Assembly: GCF_002443255.2 (NCBI RefSeq)
Contig: NW_019211457.1
Span: 22,697,709 to 22,761,708 of the forward strand
Length of the DNA: 64,000 nucleotides
Direction of reading: 5' to 3'
Source: Varroa destructor
Lineage: Eukaryota > Arthropoda > Arachnida > Mesostigmata > Varroidae
Part shown: piece by piece, positions 37,401-51,543 of the stretch
Layout: each line of letters opens with the position of its first letter
Numbering within the stretch: the first letter of the stretch is position 1
Position numbers and translations under genes: made by a program
Notes under the pieces: generated by a model
Database searches by the model: none
What the model was told of the DNA's origin: nothing
What the model saw: only the letters and a program-made list of their open reading frames with translations

Positions 37401-39388
37401 ATCCTATGCTGAGTCTTATGGACCTAGTTTAATAAACGCTAGTAATGACGAAGGGTCACAAGACGTAAACCGCTGGTCCTTAATTGTACGCACAAGAGTA
37501 TGATCGGGACAAAGTTTACTGTGCTTACCTGTCTTAATTCTAGCTCGTTAGGGAGTGGCTTATTAGCCAATTGGACTTGCATAAGGTACTCCGATTATTA
37601 AGTTACTTAATCCATCTTCATTAAAACCACCAGCTGAAGCAACAGAAGATCCAGCTGTATCATCTGCATTAATACCGTTTATGAAAAATCATTAATCCTA
37701 TTTAGTGAAGATAATTCAAGATGTTGAGGTGGCTCTATAAATCCAGTATACTTGGCCAGAATAGTTGTTGGTATTAAAGGCCCGATAATTAAATCGTCTT
37801 TGATCACATATTCTAATCGATTTTGAAAGCCCATAGAAATGGAAATCGTGTATTTTTTTATGGATGAGAAACGCTTAGTGATACTGTGGTCGCGGCAGCG
37901 GGATTCAAGCGAACGGGATGAGAGCACTACTTCTGGCTTATTTCCATAGAAGTTAATCAGCAATGGTTAAACCGATGGACAGTTTTTGCCGACGGATGGC
38001 AAATGACAAAGGTGGGAAAGTTCGTAATAAAAACCTAGTATTTATAATTAAGTCTCCGCTGTTCTTATTTAATAGTTGAGCGTTGTGCTGTTGTCTAGTA
38101 TTGCCTTTACATCCTAAAGGAGTATACTGCAATACTGGTTCAGATTCAGCAATAAACGCCTAAAGTTTCTGGGTACTATTCAACGAAACTGAGGATCTCC
38201 GAATGTAGCAGGTTTGCGATGAGGTTCCTCCTGACTAAATACGCTCACGATAATCTCGAAGTAAATTATCTCACGATAAGGTCGGCTATAGTCTTGCTTG
38301 AGCCATCGTAACGTGTGTGATGTAATACGATGGACGAGGCTTGTATATACCTATGCGCAGATATAAAACACGTAAACAGAGATTGTCAATTGGATACACT
38401 AATATAACAACATGTCGTTGCTTACAGTGGCTTTAAGGTACCCGTAGTAAAATATCAATGATGGCTCTTAGATAAATCTCATCTTGCCTCCAAGGCGCCT
38501 GATATATATCATTAGGCTACCACGATTATTATGCGGATCGACCAAAACGATAAAAACTAACTCGTTCCACCTCTTTTTAAAGAATCAACCACTATTTGAG
38601 AAGTTGATACATTTCGTATTAGGTACTGTTTATGAGATAACAATTGACTTTTTTTCGTACATGTAAGAAGCCGGCATCTTATTGTACCTTGCATAGCCCT
38701 TTCCTGATCAGAGAGCTGAATTTGCGTGCTAATCGCTAGTAGCACCTGCCGATGTGTCCATCAGACGACAGGCGTATTCTCTCACTTCACAAGTCTCAAG
38801 TTGAAGACCGCTTTTTTTGGCAACGTAGAAATTTCAAAATCGTGCTATATTTATTATTCAAATTTAATATACACTTGCCATGCATTGCTGGCTCTAGTAT
38901 ACATATGGCTAGTAACAGCTAATCAACGGAAAGTGTCTAGAATTGTCAGATAACAACATTATTATCTAGTCTTATTTTCCCTTCAACAATATATGCCTTT
39001 GGTACTCTTGTTGTGTGTGCTGTTGTTGTAGCAGTTTATTGCTGTCGCTTTAGACGTCGTTAGATGTAGTTTGGGCGCGTGGACACCGATACTGTTTTGA
39101 AGATAGGTTGTTTTTCGTTGACGCGCAGTGCAACGTCACCCGTCCAGTGGCGTCCGTTCGTTTATTCAATAAGACGACCCGAGAAGAGAGAAGAGGCCTT
39201 CAACGCGAAGGCTTCTCCAATGGCAATCATCGAAGGTCCTAGAAGTAGCAGTATGTGTGTGGATGGCGTACAGGATGAATGGGCTGACTGCGCCTGCTGT
39301 CACAATTACGGCCACGAAGGACAGCAACTAAGTTGAACTGACCGATCCTTACAATCAGCAATCTTCTTAAATCTAAATTTGTTAACAT

Positions 39389-39394
<6 letters not shown>
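34487..39394. other. Gene-free stretch
   Basis: No supported gene. 35027-35306 is open on both strands for 91 codons and G+C-richer, without recognisable protein. 36640-37330 is also G+C-richer. A consensus minus donor (ACAG|GTAAGC) ends at 37529, but no coding exon joins it. CACGTG lies near 35209. Confidence 0.55.

Positions 39395-39460
<66 letters not shown>
39395..39460. repeat. AT dinucleotide microsatellite, 33 units
   Basis: A perfect 66-nt AT run preceded by a short ACACAC. It is the longest simple repeat in the window and is self-complementary. Confidence 0.97.
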
Positions 39461-39463
<3 letters not shown>

Positions 39464-42400
39464 AATTATCGAAGGGCAATGCCCACTCTACTGAAAAAAA
39501 TTAGCGAGACATAACTTATCAATCGATGAAAAGGCGATACTTGCAATACGCGTTTAATATAGTAAGTTTAATATATTAGTAACATTCAATAGAATAGGGT
39601 TGAACATTGACTTCCAGGTAGCCCGAAGTGGTTGCTAGTGATGGCAGCCTTTTAACTTATAACTTTTCAATATATAACTTATACTCGTGAGCTTTTGAAA
39701 GAGAGGAGGGAAAAAACGTTTCCTTATGGTCATTCTTTATACTGATTCGCATTTATGTAGCATAATGTGGTAGGATAAACATTTTATGTATGATGATGTA
39801 GAAGCCACAGTCGTTTTGTACACCAAATTTCAATGGCATGGAAGAAAATGTGTTTGGAACATAATAATGAAATAAGAATACATTTCAATTGGCATATTTC
39901 AAGATTATGTTTTGCATTGAGGATATGTATTTGAATGATCTCGTTTTCAATTGTTATAGTGGTTAGTAATAGCGAAACAGATATACACGTTCAGGAAATG
40001 TACGTTTGTTTCTGAATTGGATTTTGTCATTTACGATTTGTCGTCGACCTGTTTTTATCAAGGATAGAGTATACTATATACATCAGAAAACAAAGCTGAC
40101 AGGGCTCTCGTCAGGATTTGTCTGACATTTGGCTCAGTGATCGGTTTTATCCTTTATATTTTGTTATTATCCAGTTGGTTGGAATCGGCCACTGTGCGAG
40201 CGATATATCCGCAATGGGGATAATACTTCACAACAGAACAGAAAATAGAGACCGAAGTATCTGTTCAGGTGCACTGGGTATAGGCTCAGACATCGGACTC
40301 CGATGAGATATTTATTGATCGGTCCGATCGTTTAATTAGCATTTCATAATCAGACTTATTTAGCAAATACCTCTGGGTGCTCTTGTTTTGTCTTAACTAT
40401 TACAAGGCGACAACGGTGTGTTCTCTTTAACATTGTGTCTCTAAATCGACATAAATTTTTATAGAAAGTTTTGATCATTGACTTAGGTACAGATAAGTGT
40501 TTGAGCACAGGTATGCGTGATGTCCAAAGCTTGATGATTTCAGAGCTGCCTCCTCACTGACCGGCTCTGCTCATCTGAAACTGCGTGTTCATTACACGAT
40601 TTAGCCAAACTACTGAACTTCTTGCCTTTCTGTTGTTCTTTTTTTTCATTCTAAGACGTGACCACGATGATACCTTTAGTATATCCACAATACGGTTATC
40701 TGCCGTGTGCTGTTTGTCTATGTGCGTGTGTCCTATTGCCGCCTACGTGCGCTAACTGATATCGCCATTGCCTTGGCCGTGACAGTCCTTACCATCCGCA
40801 GCAGCCCCAGCGGTAACAGCGCACGCAACCAGAATCAGGTAGCCAGGACACGCCAGCCGTCGTCAATTTGCTTCTACTTATTTATCTATATCCGTGTGCA
40901 GTCTATCTCAAGTCTATCGGGCCACCTGTCCGTTTGTCTGTCTCTCCATTCATAGGGGTTCCTGAGCCCTTGACGTCGTTCTGCTGTGTGTGGCAGTGGC
41001 CATAACGATGGCCACAGCCGCTGCTGTTATCGCCCTTGTAGACCCTGGCGTGGCCAGCTATACGGACATCGCTGTATTGCCATCGAAATCACCACAACGC
41101 AAGCGTCGAGCATAAGCCCGAAACAACAGGACAGCCATATTTGGTTCTTTTTTTCTGCCAGCCACTCTCTATACAATCAGTAAGTCGTATAGTTAGACTA
41201 CTATTAGCTTAGCTAGTGTAGGGCAACGCCGTAACGAACGATACCATAGCAGCCATCCACAACAGCAGCAAAGAGACGCTGCAAAACTGCTACGGCAGAG
41301 GATCAGCGGTGCGCCCCTATGCGATGCTGTGACTGGGTGCAAGTGTTTCGATTGCCGTTGTTACTACGATCGCCAGTACGAAAGAGTTACACTATATAGA
41401 CGTACCATACAGTAAATAGACGTTGTGCGATGGCTATGACAAGGCGCTATAACAATCACGCTTCACTCTTTCTGTCCGCTCTTTCTGAACATCTGGGTCA
41501 TGGCCTCGTTCTTACATTGCTGCTATTCCTTATTTCTGTCTTAATGTATATATATATATATATATCTATATAAAGTGAGAGAGAGCGAAAAAGGGAAACT
41601 ACATGTATGTGCTTTGATTTCTATTACAGTATATAAATACACACGGAGAGAAATTAAGTTACTCGAAAACGTATCAAACTGTTCCGCATATGTGTGAAGA
41701 AAGATCAGGCCCCCCCTCCCCCACACACACACACACAGTTTAGAACAAAAAAAACCTCTATTGATCTGGTGAGGGATTAACAAATGGAGTAAAGACAAGA
41801 TGCAAGTTTTGCAGTAAGTTCACTTAACTTCAACAGTTATTGTCAATGCAGCTATCATTTGCTTTAATTAATTATATATTACGTGACGAACACGGTATAT
41901 AATCGAGATGCGGGTACAGTATGTGATCTTATGTAACCAAACCTACAAATGTTCAGTGCCGGAAAACACCCGACATCTGGTTAAACTAACCATAGCTACC
42001 AATACGTATGGTGCCACATCAAAGCCAATGGAAATAATCTTCTCTCATTGAAATCCACCAAAATTCCCACACGAGCCGATTAGGCATACGCTTATATTAA
42101 ACAAATTCACTTTTTTAGCATTGATACCGGGCGCGGGACCCTATTAATTTTTCGATTTTAATAAACACAAACATATTGAGCCAATGGTTAGTAGGATTCT
42201 TTCCGAATACTCCCACCAAAACATGTTCAATCCGAGTTGTCACAGGACTGTCGCACATGGACTGTCGTATTGGAATTGATTTAACCGCTTACTAACTAAA
42301 TATTACAATAATATAATAATAAATAAATAAAAAAAGATAAAAATAAGAACAAAAATTTTGCTTATGTGGACCATCTATGGTAGTCTTTTTCGTCTGGCTA

Positions 42401-44660
42401 CCAAAGTGTTTCATGCGTACTAATCAAACTAAAACCTCTCGTCACGTTAGTAGAGAGAGATCCTAAGCACATGAGATAACAGTCAGTCCAATTAATGCAG
42501 GGATTCGTGATGAAAATGACGGCCAATTCTGCAATGTGCCCTGTATTTCTTACGGCTCAACCCAGTAGCGCCGGTAACCTTCATTCAATTTTGTCACCAG
42601 AGTTACCACTGAACCCGAGTAGAGCCTGTCGTGGTAATCACCCCGCCAGCCGCCCCTGATAGCACAAGATTAGCGACGAAAGAAAGCAGGACGGTAAATG
42701 GAAGCTACCAGCTCTAACGTATGATTGGACGGATTTCAATGTAAGCATTTGTTTCGAATATCAGCAGACTCAGAACAGCACAACCTCTCCAGTTTTTTAA
42801 CGCACGTTTTGATTTGTGACAAACGTATGCTTTTTCCGTATATTGACTTGCAAAATCAATTGTCTGAATGTCGTTCATGTACTCCAACGAGCATTTCTCG
42901 CCTGCCGCAGTGTCGCTATGCACAGATCGTTGGCCGTACGCTACGCGTGTTTATTTGTTATAACTCTTCTACCGCCTGTAAGCTACAGTCACATCCACAG
43001 TTCTGCATATATATATATATCATGGAAATGACCTCTGCCGGTCGCGTCAACCAATGGTTGTCTAGAATTCAAGCACCGACTATGCCAAGCAATTGCCGCT
43101 GCTGCCAGTAGCAGAATCAGCGAAGAACGCCAGGCTGGCGTATTCGAAGGACGCTGCACTGCGGTACTATGCCATCTGCTATAGCGCTCACCCTTTGGTT
43201 GACTAGTTAGTGAGCTCATGTGAATGAATGAAACGAAGTGCTTCAGTCACTTCAGAGCTCAGCCGGGCAGGCTCAATTGGCAGTACCAGTTCCGAGTCAT
43301 GTCCGAGCTGTGCACCGACTTTTCAATCATAAACAAACAGTCACGCGCACACAAAGGCTATACGTAGGATCAGCATGTACTATTATTGATTGTGGAAACA
43401 GCAACGGCTGCACGGATCCGTAAAGATGGCGATCCATCACAGCAGCGCTGGGCGGTGGGCAATAACTTTCGCTTCGGATTACTTTTCTGGTCGGATCGCT
43501 CCTCGGGTTCGCTTTTTGCTTGTGTTCATCATCCTATGGATAGCAGAGACTTCGCCGACTTCCAAACATCAACTTCACTTATATGTCCCAGAATCGCTTA
43601 TAGGCCGCCCAGAATCGGCATTAATAGCAGCAATTGGACAAGATGTAGAGGTCCAATCAAATTGATGTGGCTATATACAGGCCGGCGTATATGTGAAAGG
43701 GCTCGCTCGCGAGTCAGTGGCACTACAGAAAAGTTGTTGGTGAGCTGAAGGATCGACTCCCTAAGTTGACTAGACGATGCCGACGATAATGATCCGGATA
43801 CCAACGACGGTAGCGGTAATAATACTAATATTAATAACAACGATCATACGTAGAAGAAGAAGAAGAAAAAGAATGAAAGTGTTTATTTTCTGTCATGATT
43901 CTTGTTTTGTCGTTTCGCGCTTCATGTACTTGCTCTTTCTGCGTTCATTCATGAATGAGCTCGTTTGGTTAGCCGATCAATTATCGTATCCATGAAAAAA
44001 GCAAATGATTGATGAAGTGTAGGGACACGACATAGCGGAAGCCCAAATCAAGTCAAAATCGGACTGACTACGGATGCCGGGCTGAATACGGAGGACGTTG
44101 CTAACCAACAAGCTTTATTAGGCCAAAAATCTGCAGCGGAGCAGAGGTCAGAAATACTAACAAAATGAAAAGTACAAAGTAGTGAGGCTGCTGTGTATTT
44201 ACTGAGAAAGTCCTGTACGTCGAAGCAAGTACTTACAGGTCCAATGTACTATTTAAATGACAGTCTGCGTGCCCTAACCGAGAGTCATCGTATATGAATT
44301 AACTATAAGACATAAAATTTCCTTCAGATCTTGCCCCTAGCGAACATGGCCTGATAAGCAAAATTTTGACCAGCGGTGCTTCTTGTCGTCTATTGCTTAT
44401 GTGTTGTTTATATTTATGTGTATATGTTTAATAACCACAATAACAACCAAATACGCGCAGTAAATATCTTCATTAATTAGCAGTAAGAAATAAATAGCAA
44501 TTAAGAGCAGTTCCTTTTTTTATCGGCTACTGTTGCATTAGTATGCCTTAAGGATTCTCAATTAGCATCAGATTCTATGATTTGCAAGCAATCTCTAGTA
44601 GAAAGAAGAACTTTGACAAAAACGCATCATTTTAATTTCCCCTATATATATTCATATTAT
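39461..44660. other. Gene-free stretch with triplet-rich islands
   Basis: 39461-40680 is AT-rich and empty. 40700-41350 and 42700-43900 are richer in G+C and in CAG/CAA/CTG motifs, with several overlapping short open frames on both strands that match no family. TA/GA/AC runs lie at 41546-41587 and 41717-41739. CTTATGTAAC at 41928-41937 is a near match to the NFIL3/vrille site. Confidence 0.55.
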
Positions 44661-44724
44661 ACTATAAGTAACTTATAGTAGTATAAGTTAAGTACTATAC
44701 TAAGAAATTTATACTACTATAAGT
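44661..44724. repeat. Nested perfect inverted repeats (cruciform-prone)
   Basis: Arms 44671-44686 (ACTTATAGTAGTATAA) and 44709-44724 are exact 16-nt reverse complements with a 22-nt loop. The left arm also pairs with 44661-44669 (9-bp arms, one-base loop), so two alternative hairpins compete. Confidence 0.9.
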
Positions 44725-47700
44725 ATAAAACGCGTATGTATTCTCTATTTTGGTGACTCTGCTGTTGTTTTTTATAGATTAAAATTTGCCAACAGTTAGA
44801 ACATAAGCTATTGTAGCAAAACGCATTTTTCTTTCCTTCTGCTGTTACTACATAATGGTTCACCAGTTTGGAAGAAGGATGCCACTTGGTCATGTGGACG
44901 TATTTTCATTACGATACTTCGAGACGTTGAATGAACCTTCGGGGGGCCGGCAAAAAAAAAGATGACGCAATAATAGGAAAGTCAGCTCGATCAATTATTC
45001 GTCTGTATTAGAAGTGAAACTGTTGGAACATCACAGTGACGATGTCGGCGCTCAATTCCCCGCTCCGGCCCACAAATTGATCGCTTGGCCGTCGGCTCCG
45101 GGCCGATCGACCATCAGCACACGCATGTTTGCACAGGAACAGAAACTTCAGGGTAAGAATGTAGAAGTCTGCCATAGTGTACATATGTGGGCTCGTTGCT
45201 CCTTTACACTATTAGATTTGGATTTCTATGGGTTTCTAGTGTTTGACAAAATTACACGCCGGGTATTTGTATACATAGACAAGGCTTTAGAGGCCTTTGC
45301 AGATAGTAAAGCTTGTTAAAGAAAGGGCAATAGGGAAGCCTATATCTAATGGATACCCACGTTCAGATGAGTTTCCCCATTTGGACATGTAATTCCTTCT
45401 CATTTGGAAATTTTGAATACCAACGAAAATGCGCAGGCTGTGTACACGTTTATGACCTAGGATTGTATCTTTGCATACTTCTAAATGATTAGATTCACAT
45501 GATCTTCTTGAAATGAAGAATGGACAAGCAATAACGATTTAATGACTACATTAAAAATTCAATAATGGAAATGAACAAGATGTCCGAATATGAAATATTG
45601 CTGTGGACATGTACTGCTTGGCATGTCCAGAGAAAGACATAGGGAAGACGGCCAAAGATAGTTTTTCCGTCCTTAAGCTTAAAGCACTAAACTCAACTAC
45701 AAGCGTAAATAACTTATGGAATAATTGTTAAATCAAAAACAGGTAAAGCCAGCACCAGACCTACCTACAGATAATGCTACGGAACTTCAAGTCAATGAAG
45801 GCCGGTGTTGGGGTCCAAGCTTCAGGAAACGGTGTTTTTAGTTGGTTGAGCTATTACCGGCTGAAGATCGACGGACTGGAGTTGTAATCTGCCAATTCCT
45901 TTGCCACCTGTAACAGAATGAGAAAGTAGTTTTGTAAGTTATAATATTGAATTTTAAAATCAGGCAATACGAACAGTCAAAAGGTTAATACTGCAGGTCC
46001 TACTATTTCTGGTGAACACTGTCTTAGAATTTTCTGCAAAGGTCTGGGAGTTATATGAGCAATGCAGAAAAGAAACGGTAACCTTAATAAATTGTCTATT
46101 TAAATATTAATCAATCACAAATTTAGACGGTCCAGTTTTTATTTTTAGCTAATAAAATACAAGTTCGAAAGTCGAGCGCGTTTTCCTTATTGTACTGCCG
46201 ACTCATTCGTACACCCCCTTTTTCGCTGACCTTTTCCTAGTTTCCTGCTGAAGCCTTTTTCTACAGAAGACGGCATTATAACTGAACAGTTTGTACAGCG
46301 ATCGTGTATAATAGGACATCGCCAGTTACCTTATATACAATACTATATTTATTTTTGCTTCAGAAATACGTCGTGCGTGATGTGCAATGTTCGACGAATG
46401 TGACGTCGTTCACCTGCTCGAAAACCGTATAGTTATTCTCGATGGCGAACAGCACAGACATTATCTGGGCGCCCTGCAACACAAATTCCGACATCGACAA
46501 TAATCGGAACAGCTATTGCGGTAATATCATGGCAAAGAAAGCTTCCAAACGCCAGCTAAAACCAGGCCAGCGTCTGGCATCAGTCAGTACCTTCTGGGTA
46601 AGATTGGCAACACGAAACGACATATATCCATGCTTTCTTCTATCCGTTGCTCCATTGATTCTTGCAGTTGCGCCAAAAACCCTCGCGCGCGGCGGAAAAA
46701 ACACAATGACGACGATAAGGGGTCCGGTAACAGCCAACAGCGACACGATAGGTGTAAGGCTGTGCTCCAAGATGCAGCTTCTGCTGCCACGATGGGACAG
46801 CGGATGAGGACTCCAACGGAACCAACGTCGTCTGCAATGGCGACTTAGTCATGACGGTGATGATCGTACCCGTGCGTTGAGGATTCACAAAGCCAAATGA
46901 AGTGGGTCTCGATGGCTGCTAGCTGACCGCGGCTGTGCGCCGCGCGATCATCAGCCGTGAACAAAATTCTTCAAGACAGACCCGGCGATTTTCTTCGTGT
47001 CACCGCTGCCGTTGTTGTTGTTGTTGTTGTTGCTGCTGCTGCTGCTGTCGCCGTCTTCTGGAATCGCTTGGTCCGCGCTTGTTGATTTAACAGCGGCGCG
47101 GCCTCCTTGCTCCCTCTGTTCGTGGATCAGTTAACGGTGCTAGTGCACCAGTGTTATAGAGGAATGGGGTCGCGGCTCGCGCGCCCGAGCAGTAAGGAAA
47201 CAACAAAGGTAATGCTAATAAGGAATGACGATGTTCTAGCAATACCAGAATCGAAGCTAAAGTAGAGTACAGGTCCATGATTGATTATTGTCTATCAGAT
47301 AAATAGGCAAAATCGGATTCGGTGTGGAAACAGTTGAAAGTCAAGGGATACTTATTGCACTATCGGCATTTTGGGGGTACATTCCACTCGATTTAAAGCT
47401 GTCAAACCATTTTTCTGAACATAGATTTAACTATCGTAGGCACAGAAAGTAGAGCAACTCATCATTGCTCGACCCTCAATATAGGTTCAAGGAGCGGAGG
47501 AAGTGGAAGACATGATTTTACTACTACTAATAAATAATTTGATCAATGAATAGTAATTTTGCAGTAACAGTTCATCAAGGTGATCGGTATCATGGCAAGA
47601 TCGAATTTTCATCGTTCGACTAACTTCAATTCTTTTTTTTTCAATTCTATGAAAATCGAACATTGAGAAGTATAATCTCTTCGAAGCCAGCCTGTAGTAT

Positions 47701-48249
47701 AGATCAGCTTTTAGTAAAAATAGTTTTTTTTTTTTTTTCTTTTATCACGCTGCAACTTTTAATGAGATTTAATTGAATCGTGAAACGAAAGTGGTACATG
47801 ACGAAGCAAGTCAATTTAATCTCTTAAGTGAACTAATGCAAAACATTTTTGCCAGTACTCGGGCTGTAGTTAACGACGCTCGACACGCGATGCAATCGCG
47901 CTGAAACAACTCGTTACGTGCATAAAAATCTACGTTCCTGAGTCTTGGATCGATAACAACCTGTTGCCATGCTCCAACCGATAAACCAAAACAACAGACA
48001 TATTCAAAAATGCGCGGCAGTTTTGAATTTCTTGAAATGGTTTTGCCGATCACACTAACCTTTCGTAAAGTTCGTTCGGTAATCTTTTGTAAGACTTTGT
48101 TTCGACTAAGACGAAGTAACAACGAGACTGATGTAAAAATATCCCACACTACACAGCATACCGTGCTAACACCACTTCTACTAAGTGAATTGTAGGAGTC
48201 GACAAAGACCATATAATTAATAGGTGTATCAACATTACTCTATATATAC
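44725..48249. other. Gene-free stretch with triplet-rich island
   Basis: 44725-46400 is AT-rich; a 101-codon plus frame (45014-45319) is unrecognised. 46400-47280 is G+C-richer, open in several frames on both strands (up to 121 codons) with no family match. 47280-48249 is AT-rich with a 16-T tract near 47731. Confidence 0.55.
47011..47047. repeat. GTT/GCT triplet repeat
   Basis: About six GTT units run into about six GCT units; the minus strand reads as AGC then AAC. It is in a stretch without a supported coding frame. Confidence 0.9.
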
Positions 48250-48279
48250 AACTCTATATATATATATATATATAGAGTT
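48250..48279. repeat. Perfect 30-bp palindrome around a TA core
   Basis: AACTC at one end and GAGTT at the other flank a TA run, so the whole 30-nt block equals its reverse complement. Probably microsatellite-derived. Confidence 0.9.
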
Positions 48280-50817
48280 TCACTTTTCTGTCCTTACGTA
48301 TAATTAAAGTTAGTCCAATAGACCTCGTCAACGGATCCGCTAATCGAATTTTTAAGCTGCCAAAATTTGAGTATAGATGTACACACATACAACTTCTAAC
48401 GAAGTTAGTTCATTTCCTTAACTTCATTCAATTCATTATAATGATACATTGACATTTGCATAATTTAATATAAATAATAATAAAAAGTTTTACAGCATTT
48501 GAAGCAAATAGTCATTTCGTTCCGAACGACTGTAGAATTGTAGCAAGAAGAAGTAAAGACATTTGCCAACTGATGGATTGTCAAACCCTAGAGATTATAG
48601 AAGGGTACATGGACAGTACGCAGGGATTAACGACAGATAAGAAAGTCATAGCGGACCTCGTCGTCTAGACAATGCCACAACGATTTTACCTTTGCTAATT
48701 TTTTGAATAGCTAAAGTTCGACAAAAAGTATTTGTTGTTTTTATCGTAATGGCCAAATACCGGTAACCCGCATTATTTGACAAGAAGGTTCGCTCCTCTC
48801 AGAGCTGGAAGCCGTTGTTTAAGTATTCTGGAGTAGCTGGCGAAAGGACTCAAATAAATGCGCGATACACGTTTACAGCCGACCGACACTGGATAATCGT
48901 GTGTCAGCAGCACCTTCTGATAGACCACCTGTGCGGCTCGCAAACCGCAGGTGAATTCTAATAACGAACCACGTCTATAAAAATAGTTTCTCAAAAGTAG
49001 CAGGTAGAAGCTACTAATTCCCTAATAATAAAAGTAGTGTACTTTTGCCCGAATCATTTGTTATTTGCAGGCTCCGTCAGCTAGATCCGAGACATTTCAT
49101 TCAAGTTTATATTATCACAATAAAACAATGGGACAACCAGCACTTTGTAGATGTTACAGGTCCACCGTTTTTGGGGTAAAACCATAGGCCCGTCAAAGCC
49201 GAGCTAGAAATGTCGGGGTTTAAGTACAACCCGAAAGCTCTACTATCGAAAATTTTCATGTCAAGATTTCCGTACGCTCACTTCATTTAGTAGTCGTAAT
49301 CAACACCTCACGAGGTGGTAGCCTGTTGCGTGACTTCTGAAAAAGCCAGGGAAGGACTCAATATGTCAACATTGATGACCACTGTAGAAAACAGATTTGC
49401 ACGCCTCGACAACTAATAAGCAAATGTAAAAGTCCATATCTGATAGTGATAATGCTGTATTAGAAATCAGGTCTCTGAAAACGATACATGAAGAAGTGTT
49501 CTGTAGCTTCTAATAAAAACGCAGACGATCGCCATTGAGCGAAATGCCATCCGTATTTCTACAAATATCAAAACAGGCATACATCGGGCATTTAGTCAAA
49601 AATGAGCTCAGTCATTGTTTGAATCCTCCCGAAGTCACGAAACTTCTGCCTGTGTAATCTCATTGCGCTAAATTCAGCATATCTGGGTGCTAAACCCAAA
49701 AAAGTCTCGAGATCAACATCAGGTCACTTTCCGTCGATGCTAACAAAAGGTGCTTCGCTACGAAAATCATGGATGACACAAATTATTCCTTAAGAGATAC
49801 ACCGCATAACAATTACTACTATATCTGCGCCAAAAGGTAAGCTATTACATGCACTGAACACGAATTGACCAAAGCTTTTGGGATTGAGTTGATTCCCATA
49901 CAGCGTCTTATCAGCCCACTACCGAATATAGCCTTACATTTGAAGGAAACAAACCCCAGTGACTCATGTTGCTCCCGGCGATTGGTAGGCAGATTTTCTT
50001 ATGAATTATTCTAGATGTGTCCTCATTGTATTAGTATGAATACCATCAATAGCCGTCGTTAACCCTGGTACTGGTTGGAAAGGATAGTGCACGTTATTGG
50101 CAATTGAATATGTTTGTTTCTTTTTTTAACGCACATTTTGACAACGGCTGTACAAAAGGGGCTCTGTATTCGCATATACCCAGACTATTATTATATAAGC
50201 ATCTATACACAGTAATAAATGATGTGATCCATTCATGTACGCGATTTTGGAGAGCTTAAAGCAAAAAAGTAGTTTGATAGTAAGCAATAAATCGGCTAAT
50301 ACGTCGTAAACATACGATACAGGATCTAGTGTAAGGGCCGATTTCTGATACTACGAATTTGTTGACTCCAACCGAAGGTTACGTATTTATCAAAGCAGAC
50401 GATTTCGAGATAGTGCGCGTCGTGGCAATGCTTCGATGTCAATCTCCATGCCGAGTATCTGTCAAAGGAACATATCTGTTCGTTTGCTTTCATTGCGACT
50501 TCATTGTTGTTCATTATATTCCATTCTCTTCATTTGCCCCTAGCCCTTTATCAATAGCACCCGATTCATTACCCAGCAAACATACCGTATCGTATTGGTG
50601 TTGTCGAAACGTTGATATTTCTAATGTGTGAGTGCGCAGTGTACACGAAGACAGCAGCGACAGAAATCCGCCTTCATCCTTGCCGTCGACATTGCCTACA
50701 AGCTTCAGCCCAAGGTTCGATGATGAGACTGTAGCAGTTAATGTTATTTTAGCTCCATGAGTAATACAACAAGTAGTACTAGATAGTAATCTTGGCTTTT
50801 TCACCGTTATTGTCATA
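48280..50817. other. Gene-free AT-rich stretch
   Basis: No open frame over about 100 codons and no recognisable domain on either strand. The frames at 50326-50816 overlap in opposite directions and look random. Confidence 0.6.
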
Positions 50818-51502
50818 ACGGAGGCGACAGCGGCAGCAGCAGCAAACGCTGCTGGTGCTACGCAAAACGGCAGCCTTCACTTCAGGGCCGGCACTCTGAG
50901 AGCTGTGGCACAGCCGTACCACGACGCACTTGACAAACAGTTCTGTTAGGGCTGTTATCGTGGCGTTCTACAGCGTTATAGTGTTGTTGATGTGGCTGTT
51001 GTGGCGATGCTTGTTGTTGGTAGAAGGGGTAGACCTCAGCAACAACAGCAGGAGCACCAGCAGAAGCCGCCGCCCCTGGCGGCGACGTTCGATATGTGTC
51101 CGTTACTCGATCTGCATATGTGAGTGTGTGAGGCGCAGCCGCGATGGCGTCGCTATAGCGACGGCGTTGACGAAGCTATATGGGCGGCTTTCGTGGTTAT
51201 ATAGCGTCACCAGCACAAGGGCAAGCGCTCGTGCAGGCAGCCCACCGCCGTTGACAACAACAACAACAACAGCAGCAGCAGTAGCAGTAGCGATTCTGGA
51301 TGACGATATTTGCGAATTCTGGACGACCTACAACATCAATAACAACAACCACAGCCACGACAAAAACGACAATAGCAATAACAACGGTAGTGCCGGTTTC
51401 AGTAGCAGACGAACGACCAGCACGAGCCAGAGGGCGACGGCAAGGATGATAATTATGGTGATCGTGTTGATGCAGGTAGTATTTTTCTGGTTAACGTTAG
51501 CA

Positions 51503-51543
<41 letters not shown>

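Noticed and set aside
37123..37529. Consensus minus-strand splice donors (37529, 54806, 57841) as distal vri first exons
   Set aside because: Donor-like 8-9-mers are expected by chance in a region this long, and none carries an ATG and phase as convincing as 28928; 54806 is kept only as a low-confidence finding.
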